The notes under the pieces: generated by a model
Databases searched by the model: none
Told to the model about the DNA's origin: nothing
What the model saw: the letters and a program-made list of their open reading frames with translations, nothing else
Translations under genes and position numbers: made by a program
In this document: piece by piece, positions 8,020 to 17,409 of the stretch
How the letters are laid out: the number at the start of each line of letters is the position of its first letter
How positions within the stretch are numbered: position 1 is the stretch's first letter
DNA from: Chromatiaceae bacterium
Lineage (GTDB): Bacteria; Pseudomonadota; Gammaproteobacteria; Chromatiales; Chromatiaceae
NCBI GenBank assembly: GCA_024235255.1
Contig: JACKMT010000004.1
Location: 310,001 to 374,000, forward strand
Direction: 5' to 3'
Length of the DNA stretch: 64,000 nt

Positions 8020-8634
8020 CTACCTCGTAGCTAAACCTTTTAACAGGTTGTCGGCAACTCGGTGTGCAAGTGCCAGCTTCGCTTCGCGGCTCGCGGCCCG
8101 GTGCTCCAGGCTACCCGTCGATGCCAACATCGCGAAACCGTGAACGACCGACCACGCCGTCAGTGCCAGCTCATGGGTATCGCCTGCACGGAATAGACCT
8201 GTCTGCTGCCCGCGTGAAATGATATCCACAAGACCCTGAAATGACTGGTTCGATGCCTCTTCGAGTGAGTCATCGACTGATTCGTGAGCCAATACACCGC
8301 CAAACATCAGGTTGTGCAACCTCGGATACTCGATCGCCAGCTCCACATAGGCAACCCCGGCAGCTGTGAGCTGCAGACCCGGGTGACCGGGGTGCGAATC
8401 AACAGCTTGCCCGAGACGTTGACCCAGTAAGCGGAAACCGGTCTCCGCAATACCACACAACATTGCATTTTTGTCGCTGAAGTGGCGGTAGGGCGCCGTG
8501 TGGCTGACTCCTGCCGCCTTGGCGACTGCCCGCAGGCTGACATCCGCGATGCCTTTTTCCTCGATCAGTTTCGCGCCGGCCTCCAGCAGGGCTTCCCGCA
8601 GGTTGCCATGGTGGTAACTGCTGTTTGTACTCAT
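8020..8634 (-). CDS. TetR/AcrR-family transcriptional repressor
   Basis: A 204-residue repressor. The N-terminal helix-turn-helix (about residues 30-52) reads DVSLRAVAKAAGVSHTAPYR followed by HFSDKNAML, and the C-terminal helical domain resembles the WHG-type TetR ligand-binding domain. GGAGG precedes the ATG at 8634 by five bases, so I prefer this start to a more upstream in-frame one. It is divergent from the hydroxylase gene at 8760; two 17-bp palindromes lie in the 125-base gap. It probably represses both that operon and itself. The ligand is unknown, possibly a lipid or sterol-like compound given the neighbours. Confidence 0.88.
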   Translation of the reverse strand: MSTNSSYHHGNLREALLEAGAKLIEEKGIADVSLRAVAKAAGVSHTAPYRHFSDKNAMLCGIAETGFRLLGQRLGQAVDSHPGHPGLQLTAAGVAYVELAIEYPRLHNLMFGGVLAHESVDDSLEEASNQSFQGLVDIISRGQQTGLFRAGDTHELALTAWSVVHGFAMLASTGSLEHRAASREAKLALAHRVADNLLKGLATR

Positions 8635-8673
8635 CGATCCTCCGAGGGTGAATGGAAAAATATTAGCCAAGTA

Positions 8674-8710
8674 TGTTGACAACGTCAACAAAATGTTTAC
8701 AATGGTAACA
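8674..8710 (+). promoter_or_regulatory. Promoter overlapped by two tandem TetR-type operators
   Basis: Bases 8674-8690 form a perfect palindrome with 7-base arms (TGTTGAC-AAC-GTCAACA); 8694-8710 form an imperfect version (TGTTTAC-AAT-GGTAACA). The two are related in sequence and start 20 bases apart, close to two helical turns. A rightward promoter fits inside them: TTGACA at 8676-8681 and TACAAT at 8698-8703 with a 16-base spacer. Binding of the adjacent TetR protein would block transcription of the gene at 8760 and probably of the repressor gene. Confidence 0.72.
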
Positions 8711-8759
8711 TTAGCGGCGTGTAAAGCCTTATCTTAATAACTGAAACAGGAGATGAAAT

Positions 8760-9644
8760 ATGAATAATCAATCACTTGCAACCATCGCCCCGGAGAGGCT
8801 CTGCCCACGTGAAATTGCCTCGCGTATGGCCTATCCGGCAACTCTGGGAATCGCTCTGGCATTCGTCTACGGTCTGCACCTTAGCGGCATGGCGCTGGAA
8901 TCGGTGCTGTTCGCCGGTTTTTTCTTCTCACTGGCGATGATGGCCCTGCTCGAAATCGCGCTGCCATTCCGCAACGACTGGAAACCCGGGTGGAGAGACT
9001 GGGCTGTCAACGCTGCCTACTTCATCCTGAATGGCGCCATCGACAATTTCGGCAAAATTGTTGTTGCCGCAGTTGCGGTCTACCTGGCACCAGCTGCCGA
9101 AGTTACCGATCCGCTGGCCCTGACCGGATCCACGCTACTGGCACTGCTGATCGGTGACCTCCTCGGATACGGGTGGCATCGCTTAGGTCACATCAGTTCT
9201 TTGCTTTGGCGTTTCCACGGTATCCACCATGTGCCGACGAAGCTCTACATGTTCATGAACAACACCGTGCACTTCCTCGACCTCTTTATCGGTAGCCTGG
9301 TCTCCGGTATCCCACTGGTCGTGTTCGGTTTTTCCGCGGAGTCAATTGCACTGTCGCTGTTTGTTTCCGGGTTTCACAGCTTCTTCGCCCACGTCAATGC
9401 CGATGTCCGCATGGGCTGGCTGGGTTACCTGATGCTCGGTCCGGAGCATCATCGTTGGCATCACAGTACCAAGATGGATGAATCACTGAACTTCGGTTCG
9501 GCCACCGCGCTATGGGATCATGTGTTCGGTACATTTCTCTACCACCCCGGTGAATGCCCCGATGCCGTTGGTGTTGCGCACCCGCAAAAGTTTCCTGGAG
9601 AACACCAGCTGATACACGGCTACCTCAGTCCGTTTATCCGTTAA
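8760..9644 (+). CDS. Sterol desaturase / fatty acid hydroxylase family membrane protein
   Basis: A 294-residue membrane di-iron enzyme of the fatty-acid-hydroxylase superfamily. The histidine clusters are in order: HRLGH (140-144), HGIHH (153-157), a His pair around 206-211 and HHRWHH (230-235), with hydrophobic segments around residues 29-66, 83-110 and 122-138. Such enzymes hydroxylate or desaturate lipids, carotenoids or sterols using oxygen and an electron donor. An AGGAG-type site precedes the ATG. It is the first gene of a rightward operon with a methyltransferase and is controlled by the divergent TetR gene. Confidence 0.88.
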   Translation: MNNQSLATIAPERLCPREIASRMAYPATLGIALAFVYGLHLSGMALESVLFAGFFFSLAMMALLEIALPFRNDWKPGWRDWAVNAAYFILNGAIDNFGKIVVAAVAVYLAPAAEVTDPLALTGSTLLALLIGDLLGYGWHRLGHISSLLWRFHGIHHVPTKLYMFMNNTVHFLDLFIGSLVSGIPLVVFGFSAESIALSLFVSGFHSFFAHVNADVRMGWLGYLMLGPEHHRWHHSTKMDESLNFGSATALWDHVFGTFLYHPGECPDAVGVAHPQKFPGEHQLIHGYLSPFIR

Positions 9645-9670
9645 ACGTTCATCGGAACAGGAGCAAGATC

Positions 9671-10249
9671 ATGTCTGTCGGCAGTTATTTCATGTCGAAG
9701 TTCTACGATGCGTCGATGCGTAGCATGGAAGCGGCTTCACTCGCCGAATGGCGCAGGGAACTGCTCGCGGGAGTCAGTGGTGATGTTCTGGAGATAGGAA
9801 GCGGTACGGGTGTCAACATCGAGTACTACACCGATCGCATTAACAGCGTCATACTCACCGAACCGGATCGTCACATGTGTGATATCCTGCGTGAGCGCTT
9901 GCTAGAATTTGGCGATGCTCGATTTTCGCTGGTGCAGGCGGCGGCCGACGATCTAGGGTATGGGGACAACAGTTTTGATGCGGCCGTGGTCACGTTGGTG
10001 TTGTGCAGCGTCGTTGACCAACTGCGTGCGCTGACCGAGATCAAGCGGGTACTCAAGCCAGGTGGCAGGAGCTATTTCATTGAACATGTACTGGCCGAAC
10101 ACGAACCACGGCTGATCAAGTGGCAAAAATTATTGCAACCGGTGTGGGTGTGCGCCTGCGGTAGTTGTCACCTGACAGGCGATACCAGCAGGCAGAGACT
10201 CAACGATTCTCCTGTGCAGCCTCTGCCGCCGTCACGTCGATATCCTTGA
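9671..10249 (+). CDS. Class I SAM-dependent methyltransferase, altered C terminus
   Basis: A 192-residue methyltransferase. Motif I is VLEIGSGTGVNIEYY, followed by the acidic TEPD, the substrate-side AAADDLGYGDNSFDAAV and the post-motif EIKRVLKPGG, as in small Methyltransf_11 proteins related to METTL7/UbiE. ACAGGAGC lies before the ATG at 9671. Up to about residue 165 it looks normal; the last 25 or so residues (rich in Ser, Pro and Arg) do not match the usual end and look like read-through into foreign sequence. It may therefore be slightly truncated. It likely acts with the hydroxylase upstream. Confidence 0.78.
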   Translation: MSVGSYFMSKFYDASMRSMEAASLAEWRRELLAGVSGDVLEIGSGTGVNIEYYTDRINSVILTEPDRHMCDILRERLLEFGDARFSLVQAAADDLGYGDNSFDAAVVTLVLCSVVDQLRALTEIKRVLKPGGRSYFIEHVLAEHEPRLIKWQKLLQPVWVCACGSCHLTGDTSRQRLNDSPVQPLPPSRRYP

Positions 10250-10271
10250 AGGTCTGCAGCCGGCGCTGCGA

Positions 10272-13200
10272 CTACATTGGGAAGCCGACACCCAGCACCG
10301 ACGTATCGAAGTACGAGTCACCCGGATCGAACTGTCCGTTGGGTTGCATGTCCACGGCAAACAATAATATGTACAAGCCGTTTGGCAGCACGCCGCCATT
10401 CAGCAGGTCGATCGGACCGAAGGATGCCAGCGTCATCGGCAGATTCACCAAGGGCACAAATTCCAGTTGCGGCTCACCGAGCTGATTGAAATTGACAACC
10501 ACCAGGTAAAACCACAGCTCCGCCTGCTGACCGGCATGGCTGCCGCCGTTCACCGCGATGCTCACGGGGGCACTGTCACCCGACTGGATGAACACGGGGT
10601 CGTCCAATCCATTGATCTTGACATCCGGAACCGGCACCTGAACCGCTTCCCCCAGACCGAGCAGCGAGAGAATCACGTTGGGCTGATTGGGATCGTTATT
10701 GGATACGACCAGCGTATCCAGGCTTTCGCCGAGGGCTGCCGGAGCGAACCTGACCTTGACCATCACCGACTCCCCTTGCGCCAAAGTCACCGGCAGCGTG
10801 CCCGGCTCTACGATCACGAAGTCCGCTGAACCCAGCATCAAGTCGTCGATCACCAAGTCCTGCTCTCCGGCATTGCCGATACCGAATGCCATCACCTTGT
10901 CGAAGCCCACTGCCACACCGCCGAACTCAAGACTGCCCGTCGTGATCACGATTGCCGGCAGCTTCTGGCGCACGGTGATAGTCACGCTGTCACCCCAGGT
11001 ACCGTCGAACACGCCGTCTGCGTTGTCGTCCACCCAGAACTCCACGGTGTAGTCACCGGAGAGCCCCGCGGTGAGTGCGAAGTCCAATAGCGGCGTGACA
11101 GTGTCGGTCATGGGGATGGCAAACAGCCGCAGCGGTGTCGCCGAGGGCACCATGCCCAGCTGGCTGTCCGCCCACAGCGTGTCGCCGTTCGGGGCCGTGA
11201 GTTTGACCCAGTAGTCGGCATTGACCCCCACATTGTCGTTGGCCAGCAGTTCGATGGTCACACCGAAGGACTCGCCATAAGCGATGGCGGGCGGGACATC
11301 CGAGCCGTTGATCCTGGCATCGGGCACCGGCACCACCGCTGCTCTACCGGCGCCGTTCAGCGCGACTTCGGCTGCCGGCGTCAACGGAGCGTTACTCGTT
11401 ATCACCAGGGTATCGGGGTACTCACCCTCGGCCGGCGGTGCGAATTCCACGGTTATCTGCACCGACTGGCCGCTCTGCAGCGTGATGGGCAGCAGGCTCG
11501 ACTCCTGGACCTGGTAGGCGCTGCTGCCGAAACTCAGGTCGCTGATCACCAGCTCCTGTTCACCGGCATTGCCGATGCCGAAGGCCTTGATTTTAGCAAA
11601 GCCCACGGCGACATTACCGTAGTCCAGAGCGGTGTCGGTCAACTGTATCTTGGGCGAACTCTTACCGGCGGTGACGCTCACGCTGTCACTCCAAGTGCCG
11701 TCGAACACGCCGTCCGCGTTGTCGTCCACCCAGAACTGCACGGTGTACTCACCGGACAGCCCCGCCGTAAAATTGAATGTCCAGAGTGGATTGGTAAAAT
11801 CACTGTCGCTCATGGGAACGGTGTACAGGAGCAGCGGCGTTTCAGACGCCACCAGTCCCTGGCCATCCACCAACCACAGGGAATCCCCGTTGGGGGTGTC
11901 CAGTTTCACCCAGTAATCGGCCTTCAGGGTCAGGTAGTCGTTGGCCTGCAGACGTGCCTTCACGCTGAAAACATCCCCGTAAGCGATGGCCGCCGGGAGA
12001 TCCGAACCATTGATCCGCACATCCGGAGCCGGCACGGCATCCTGGCGCCCTTCGGCGACCAAGCCATGCGGGAAGTCAGGATTCATAGGGTCATTGCTGC
12101 CCACCGACATCGCGGCGCTGATGACACCGGTCCGGGTGGGTTCGAAACGCAACCGTACGGTATCCGTGCTCATCGGAGGAATGGTCAGGGGCAACGCGGG
12201 ACCGACCAGGCTGAATTGGGAGTCATTGAAGACGATCTCGCTGATTTGGAGATCTCCTTCTCCCAGGTTCTCCACGGCGAGCAACTTTTCTGCCGCGAAA
12301 TGCAGCGGTACCACGCCGAAATCGGTGGCCCGTGGATCGATGAAAATTACCGGCTGTGGATTGACCGCGGGCAGCAGCTGGAAGATGCTGTTTCCATTGG
12401 TCGCCCCGTACAGAACCCCGGTTTCCGGGTTGATATCCAGGGAAAGGACGGCCAACTGGCGCAGGCTATCGGACAGGTCATGCCATTGGTCGCCTCGGGT
12501 CGTTGAACGCAGGACGCCTGCATCGGTAGCGACATAGACGTAATCCGGGTGAATGGGATCGACGACCAGGTCGTTGGCGACGATATCCGGAAATACCGCC
12601 TGCCATGTCAAACCGCCGTCCTCGCTGCGGTAGACACCTTGCGCGGTCGCCGCATAGAACAGGTTGATATCCTGAGGATGGCCCATGATTTTCGACACGG
12701 CCATGCTGACACCCTCAGACTGAACCCACACCCCGGCGTCGTAATGGTAGATTCCCCCAGGCTCGCCAAACTCCATCCACCAGGGTTGCATCGGGATGTC
12801 GGCCACTTCGCCGTTGGAGGTACGCAGCCCGGCCAGTCTTGGTGAACCGTCGCTATCCAGCGCCAGGGTGGTCACACTGGCGTTCGCCGGCAAGCCCCAA
12901 TTGAGGTAGCTCCAATTGACGCCGCGATCTTCGCTGACCATGACACCATTCTCCTGGGTTGCGGCATACAGGGTCTGCGGCAGTGCCGGGGTTGAGAGTA
13001 CCTGCCAGACACCCACATCGGACAGCAGCTGGGTCGGTGCCGGGCAATTGAGCCCGAAACAGCTCAGGTCTTTGCGATAGACACCGCGCTTGTCCTGGGA
13101 GTCCCAGGCCGGATTTCCGGTACTGTAATAGAGGGATCCGCGGTCGAACCAGTCGGCCGCGAACGACCAGGAGTACAGGATGTAGTTGGTTTCGGCGTTT

Positions 13201-14549
13201 CCGGGATAGGCCGCATTGAACTCCCAATCCGGTCCCTGGTCCATGCGCCGGTACAGGCCGGCTTCACTCGCCGCCATCAACAACTCGGTGTATGGGGCCG
13301 CAGGATCGGGATGCACCCAGACTCGGTTGACGACCAGACCCGCCATACCCTCCAGTATGGCCAGGGGATCACTGGTGCTGTAGTCGATCTTCATCAGGCT
13401 CTCCTTGCCGAGAGAAGTCAAATACCAGAACCGTGAGGTCACCGTCCCTTGGGGAGCCTGAGGTATAGTGACAGCGACCGTTTCGCTGGGATCCATGGCC
13501 AGGTGCAGCGCGATAACCGGAAGGCGCTCCCATGCCCCGGCCCCATCATGGTTGACATAGACGCCCAACCCTCCGACCTGGTCGGAGCGGGAATGAAAGA
13601 GAGGGGTTTCCGCCGGTACGCTGGCATCCAGGGCCATGGCCACCACGGTTTGGGTATTGTTGGGATCCAGGGTCAGGGAATAGACCAGCGGCAGCGTGGG
13701 CAGGCCCAGCAATGCATCCGGCAGAGACAGCGATACCCAGCTGACGCCCTCGTCCAGGGACTCGAACACCCACTGATCTTCCGTGGCCAGCAGCAGCCGG
13801 TCCGGATCCTGTGCGTCGTGAACCAGGAAAGTCGCCTTCAGCGCCGCTTCCGGCAGGTCTCCGTTACGGCTTTCCCAGCCGTTGGCGGCTCGCAGATAAA
13901 CCCCGTCACCGTAAACCACAGCCCACACCCGGTCCTGGGCATCCAGACTGAGCAGTATCACCGATTCCTGGGTCAGGTTTACATTTCCCGTCGAGATGCC
14001 GATGTCATCGGGCAGCCATTCGCCACAACCGCCCTGGCTGCGGTAGATGCGTGCCGGCGGGTCGAGTTCCCCGGCCGGAGACCCGATGGAGGCATATAGA
14101 TTTCCAGTGCCGTCCTTGACCAGGGAGTCCACGGGGTAGAAGGTCTCGGCGTCTCCCGGCAGGGTAGGCAATCCCCAACCGCAACGGCTCCAGCTGTCCC
14201 CTTCGTTGCGGCTCTCCCAGACGCCGGTGAACCCCGTACCGACGTAGATCGTCTGGGTGTTCAGGGGATCGAAGGTGAAGCCGGTATAACCGCCGGGAGA
14301 CATGTCGGCGACGTGCTTGGGCTGCCAGCTGGCGCCCGCGTCCCAGCTCCGGTTTACACCATGCATTGACAGGGCGAACAAGGTCTGTGAATTGGACGGC
14401 GACACCCGGATGTCGTACTGGTCGCCCCCGTATGGACCGATGACATCCCACTGTACCGCCTCAGCCCGGATGACAGCCAGGGCCAACACAATCCATCCGA
14501 ACCGGATGATCGTATTGGATGCACGCAGCGGGTTGGTTTTCGACCTCAT
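10272..14549 (-). CDS. Large secreted BNR-repeat protein with HYDIN/ASPM-like (choice-of-anchor D) domains
   Basis: About 1425 residues. The start at 14549 gives a Sec signal (IIRFGWIVLALAVIRAEA) and has GAGG five bases upstream, so I prefer it to an upstream in-frame ATG. The first 750 or so residues carry Asp-box (BNR/Ycf48/VPS10-like) repeats such as SWDAGASW, SRNEGDSW, SLDEGVSW, SEDRGVNW and SEDGGLTW, which form a beta-propeller. Then come three Ig-like choice-of-anchor-D domains (DYGNVAVGF, FGGVAVGF with IGNAGEQ) alternating with two near-identical modules containing VDDNADGVFDGTW. No catalytic residues or sorting signal are evident. It is probably an extracellular or surface protein; the role is unknown. 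Confidence 0.8.
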   Translation of the reverse strand: MRSKTNPLRASNTIIRFGWIVLALAVIRAEAVQWDVIGPYGGDQYDIRVSPSNSQTLFALSMHGVNRSWDAGASWQPKHVADMSPGGYTGFTFDPLNTQTIYVGTGFTGVWESRNEGDSWSRCGWGLPTLPGDAETFYPVDSLVKDGTGNLYASIGSPAGELDPPARIYRSQGGCGEWLPDDIGISTGNVNLTQESVILLSLDAQDRVWAVVYGDGVYLRAANGWESRNGDLPEAALKATFLVHDAQDPDRLLLATEDQWVFESLDEGVSWVSLSLPDALLGLPTLPLVYSLTLDPNNTQTVVAMALDASVPAETPLFHSRSDQVGGLGVYVNHDGAGAWERLPVIALHLAMDPSETVAVTIPQAPQGTVTSRFWYLTSLGKESLMKIDYSTSDPLAILEGMAGLVVNRVWVHPDPAAPYTELLMAASEAGLYRRMDQGPDWEFNAAYPGNAETNYILYSWSFAADWFDRGSLYYSTGNPAWDSQDKRGVYRKDLSCFGLNCPAPTQLLSDVGVWQVLSTPALPQTLYAATQENGVMVSEDRGVNWSYLNWGLPANASVTTLALDSDGSPRLAGLRTSNGEVADIPMQPWWMEFGEPGGIYHYDAGVWVQSEGVSMAVSKIMGHPQDINLFYAATAQGVYRSEDGGLTWQAVFPDIVANDLVVDPIHPDYVYVATDAGVLRSTTRGDQWHDLSDSLRQLAVLSLDINPETGVLYGATNGNSIFQLLPAVNPQPVIFIDPRATDFGVVPLHFAAEKLLAVENLGEGDLQISEIVFNDSQFSLVGPALPLTIPPMSTDTVRLRFEPTRTGVISAAMSVGSNDPMNPDFPHGLVAEGRQDAVPAPDVRINGSDLPAAIAYGDVFSVKARLQANDYLTLKADYWVKLDTPNGDSLWLVDGQGLVASETPLLLYTVPMSDSDFTNPLWTFNFTAGLSGEYTVQFWVDDNADGVFDGTWSDSVSVTAGKSSPKIQLTDTALDYGNVAVGFAKIKAFGIGNAGEQELVISDLSFGSSAYQVQESSLLPITLQSGQSVQITVEFAPPAEGEYPDTLVITSNAPLTPAAEVALNGAGRAAVVPVPDARINGSDVPPAIAYGESFGVTIELLANDNVGVNADYWVKLTAPNGDTLWADSQLGMVPSATPLRLFAIPMTDTVTPLLDFALTAGLSGDYTVEFWVDDNADGVFDGTWGDSVTITVRQKLPAIVITTGSLEFGGVAVGFDKVMAFGIGNAGEQDLVIDDLMLGSADFVIVEPGTLPVTLAQGESVMVKVRFAPAALGESLDTLVVSNNDPNQPNVILSLLGLGEAVQVPVPDVKINGLDDPVFIQSGDSAPVSIAVNGGSHAGQQAELWFYLVVVNFNQLGEPQLEFVPLVNLPMTLASFGPIDLLNGGVLPNGLYILLFAVDMQPNGQFDPGDSYFDTSVLGVGFPM
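10617..12016 (-). repeat. Two tandem ~0.7-kb coding repeats inside the BNR protein gene
   Basis: Units 10617-11306 and 11307-12016 encode the same domain pair (an Ig-like anchor-D domain and a VDDNADGVFDGTW module). Long identical runs are visible, for example around 11005-11050 and 11700-11745. The high DNA identity suggests recent duplication or gene conversion, so copy number may vary among strains. Confidence 0.7.
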
Positions 14550-14592
14550 GGCAACCTCATGACTAGACGCAAGATCAGCTTTTTCTGAATAG

Positions 14593-14775
14593 CTGATCGG
14601 TGTTAACGACGGTATCTTTAATCCGGTACTCTGGAACATCGGCCAGTTCTCAAATTTCCAGTCCAATTACCGGCCCGGCCTGGAGTATGCGTCTACCAAC
14701 CCGCGCTAATTTGCCTTCTACAACGGCTACCCGGGCTTTGCACAGGCTGTGCAGTCGGACCGCTGCAAGGGTGTA
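14593..14775 (+). pseudogene. Unidentified coding remnant with an in-frame stop
   Basis: On the plus strand the frame starting at 14593 reads IGVNDGIFNPVLWNIGQFSN and continues to EYASTNPR, a TAA at 14707-14709, then FAFYNGYPGFAQAVQSD. The composition (many aromatic residues, few rare codons) looks like genuine protein rather than noise, but there is no start or end and I do not recognise the family. The region up to 14970 holds no other gene I can support. Low confidence. Confidence 0.28.
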
Positions 14776-14970
14776 AAGTGTTCGCGCTGCAGAACATCCC
14801 AGGCTGGGAAGATAATGAGTGCTTCGCTCAGGTCGCGAAAGAAGCCGGATTCAGTCCGCATACGGGATTGCGGCGCCAGTCCGGGAACGGCTGTTATCAT
14901 TGACATCCGACTTTAACTGACGGAAAGTGCGGCAGTAAATTTTTACCATCGCTTGCGGACAAGGGGCGTG

Positions 14971-17409
14971 ATGACAAAGACTGGACGCAACGATCCGTGC
15001 CCCTGCAATAGCGGTAGGAAGTTCAAGCATTGCTGCCTATCTAAGGCGTCGGTTGCTGGCAAGGGTGAAATAGCAAGCTCGCCACCCCCCGGGTTGTTCG
15101 ATCAGGCGCTTGCGCATCATCGAGCCGGACGCCTTGCCGAAGCTGAAGACTTGTATAGGAAAATCCTAGAGATTGATCCCGAGCATGCCGACAGTCTGCA
15201 TTTTCTAGGGCTCGCTGCTTACCAGACCATGCGTCTTGAGCCAGCGCTTCAAATGATACAGCATGCCATCGCGATCAAGCCACGCGTCGCGATGTATCAC
15301 AACAACCTTGGCAACGTGTTGCGCCAGCTGGGTCATCTGGCCGACGCGGTCACCAGCTATAGGCGGGCGCTTGAGCTCGATGCCAAGTCTGTTGATGCGC
15401 TTGGCAACCTAGGCAACGCACTGCGCGAACAGGGCATGTTGGACGCCGCTGCCAGTTACCTGACCAAAGCGATCAAGATCAACCCAGGTGTCGCCTTCAT
15501 TCATAGCCACCTGGGTAATGTTCGCATGGCACAGGGCAGGCGCGAGGAAGCCATCGCTTGCTACCGCAAGGCCATCTCCTTTGCACCGAATCTTCCGGAA
15601 GCAAACAACAATCTAGGTGTTGCTTTGTATGAGCAGGGCAAAGTTGAGGAAGCTATCGCTTGTTACCGCACTGCGCTTGCCGCGCAACCTGCATATGTGG
15701 ATGCACTCTCGAATCTGGGCGAGCTGTTGCTGAAAGAGATGGGACAGGCAGAAGAGGCGCTTGGCTTATTTATGCGTGCCATCGCGATTTCTGGTTCCAC
15801 CGTCGCAAAGGAAGGCTTTGCCCGCTGCGTTGCCGGATTGAGATTCAATCGGGAAATCGAAGGTGTGAGGCCGCTTCTTGTTGAGGGATTGCTTGGGGCT
15901 TGGCTGCGACCAAGCGAGCTGGCACCGTCAGTGATTTCCCAAATCAAGCTGCACCCGCAGATCGGCCCCATCATCGCGGGTGCAAACCGTTGCTGGCCCG
16001 AATACCCTGAATTGCAGGAGCTTTTAGGCGCTGGCGGTCTGGCTGCTTTGGGGAGTGACGCGCTGCTGTGTACATTGCTGGAGAACGCCGTCATCTGCGA
16101 TGCTTCATTGGAGCGTTTCCTTACCATCCTTCGCTCGGCTTGCCTTGATGAGGTCATGCGGCAGATCGCTGATATAGAGAACCCACGTGACCTCTCACCT
16201 GTGGCTATTCCTATCGTCTGTGCTTTGGCACGGCAGTGCCATATTAATGAGTATGTGTTCGTCAGCAAAAAAGAAGAGCAGGTGCGTGCTGAAAGTCTTC
16301 GCCGCGACATCGAGGAAAAGTTGGCAACAGGAGAGGATATAGCGCCGTTCTGGATTGCTGTCGCCGCCGCTTATTTTCCGTTGAACTCACTTCTTCATGC
16401 TAACACGCTTTTAGAACGTGCTTCGTTAGGTGTGCTCGACGGGTTGCTGGTTCAGCAGTTGCGAGAACCGGAACAGGAACGTGCTTATCGAGGGAAGATC
16501 CCTGTATTGACCATGATTGACGAAGGTGTTTCCCAAGCCGTGCGGGAACAGTACGAGGAGAGTCCCTACCCGAGGTGGGTTCGTGCACCGATGGTTTTCA
16601 ACAGCATGGCGTTCAATACCTATCTGAGGCGTCATCTGCCCTTGGTTGCTTTTGTGCCGCTGTCCGATGACACCAACATCGACGTCCTGATTGCGGGATG
16701 CGGCACCGGACAGCAGCCCATTAATTCTGCCCAACGATATGCAGGAGCAAAGGTGCTGGCTGTTGATTTGAGCAAGGCGAGTCTGGCCTATGCAGCCAGG
16801 AAGACCGCTGAACTCGGCATTAGCAATCTTACCTACGGGCAAGCCGATATCCTCAAACTTGATGAAATGAAGCGCGAGTTTGACGTGATCGAAGTCATGG
16901 GTGTACTGCACCATCTTAGTGATCCAATGCAGGGCTGGCGGAAGCTGGTCGCTTTGTTGCGTCCCGGAGGATTTATGCGGGTGGGTCTCTACAGTGAATT
17001 TGCACGTCAGGAGATTAGTGAGGCCAGGGAGTTCATTGCGGCGCACGGGTATGCTACAACGCCGGATGAGATCAGAAGATGCCGGCAGGATTTGATCATG
17101 GAGGCAACGGCAGGACGGTTTGGAGGATTGCTTGAGTCTGGAGATTTCTACTCTGTCAGTGCTTGCCGTGACTTGTTGTTTCATGTTCAGGAGCATCGCT
17201 TTACGATTCCGCAGATTGCCGATTGCCTTGGAGAGTTAGGACTCAACTTCCTTGGCTTCAGCCTGGATCAGTCTATTACGAAGCGATACGCTGCACGCTT
17301 TCCCGAGGATGTTTCGCAGACGAGGCTTGATGGCTGGAACGAGTACGAACTGGAGAATCCGTCAACATTTGTCGGCATGTATCAGTTCTGGGTGCAAAAA
17401 AAGGTGTAG
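14971..17409 (+). CDS. SEC-C motif / TPR / methyltransferase fusion protein
   Basis: About 812 residues with three parts. Residues 5-22 are a SEC-C zinc motif, GRNDPCPCNSGRKFKHCC. Next are roughly six tetratricopeptide repeats (for example RLAEAEDLYRKILEIDPEHA, MYHNNLGNVLRQLGHLADAV) up to about residue 260. After a long linker comes a SAM methyltransferase domain near residue 560 with VLIAGCGTGQQPINSAQRY, VLAVDLSKASL and IEVMGVLHHLSDP. AAGGGG five bases before the ATG at 14971 decides the start over a TTG 18 bases upstream. TPR-methyltransferase fusions are usually assumed to modify proteins or glycans; the target is unknown. Its 3' end overlaps chrA, encoded on the other strand. Confidence 0.8.
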   Translation: MTKTGRNDPCPCNSGRKFKHCCLSKASVAGKGEIASSPPPGLFDQALAHHRAGRLAEAEDLYRKILEIDPEHADSLHFLGLAAYQTMRLEPALQMIQHAIAIKPRVAMYHNNLGNVLRQLGHLADAVTSYRRALELDAKSVDALGNLGNALREQGMLDAAASYLTKAIKINPGVAFIHSHLGNVRMAQGRREEAIACYRKAISFAPNLPEANNNLGVALYEQGKVEEAIACYRTALAAQPAYVDALSNLGELLLKEMGQAEEALGLFMRAIAISGSTVAKEGFARCVAGLRFNREIEGVRPLLVEGLLGAWLRPSELAPSVISQIKLHPQIGPIIAGANRCWPEYPELQELLGAGGLAALGSDALLCTLLENAVICDASLERFLTILRSACLDEVMRQIADIENPRDLSPVAIPIVCALARQCHINEYVFVSKKEEQVRAESLRRDIEEKLATGEDIAPFWIAVAAAYFPLNSLLHANTLLERASLGVLDGLLVQQLREPEQERAYRGKIPVLTMIDEGVSQAVREQYEESPYPRWVRAPMVFNSMAFNTYLRRHLPLVAFVPLSDDTNIDVLIAGCGTGQQPINSAQRYAGAKVLAVDLSKASLAYAARKTAELGISNLTYGQADILKLDEMKREFDVIEVMGVLHHLSDPMQGWRKLVALLRPGGFMRVGLYSEFARQEISEAREFIAAHGYATTPDEIRRCRQDLIMEATAGRFGGLLESGDFYSVSACRDLLFHVQEHRFTIPQIADCLGELGLNFLGFSLDQSITKRYAARFPEDVSQTRLDGWNEYELENPSTFVGMYQFWVQKKV

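Noticed and set aside
10272..14549. Sialidase activity for the BNR-rich protein
   Set aside because: Asp-boxes alone do not make a sialidase; no arginine triad or FRIP motif was seen.
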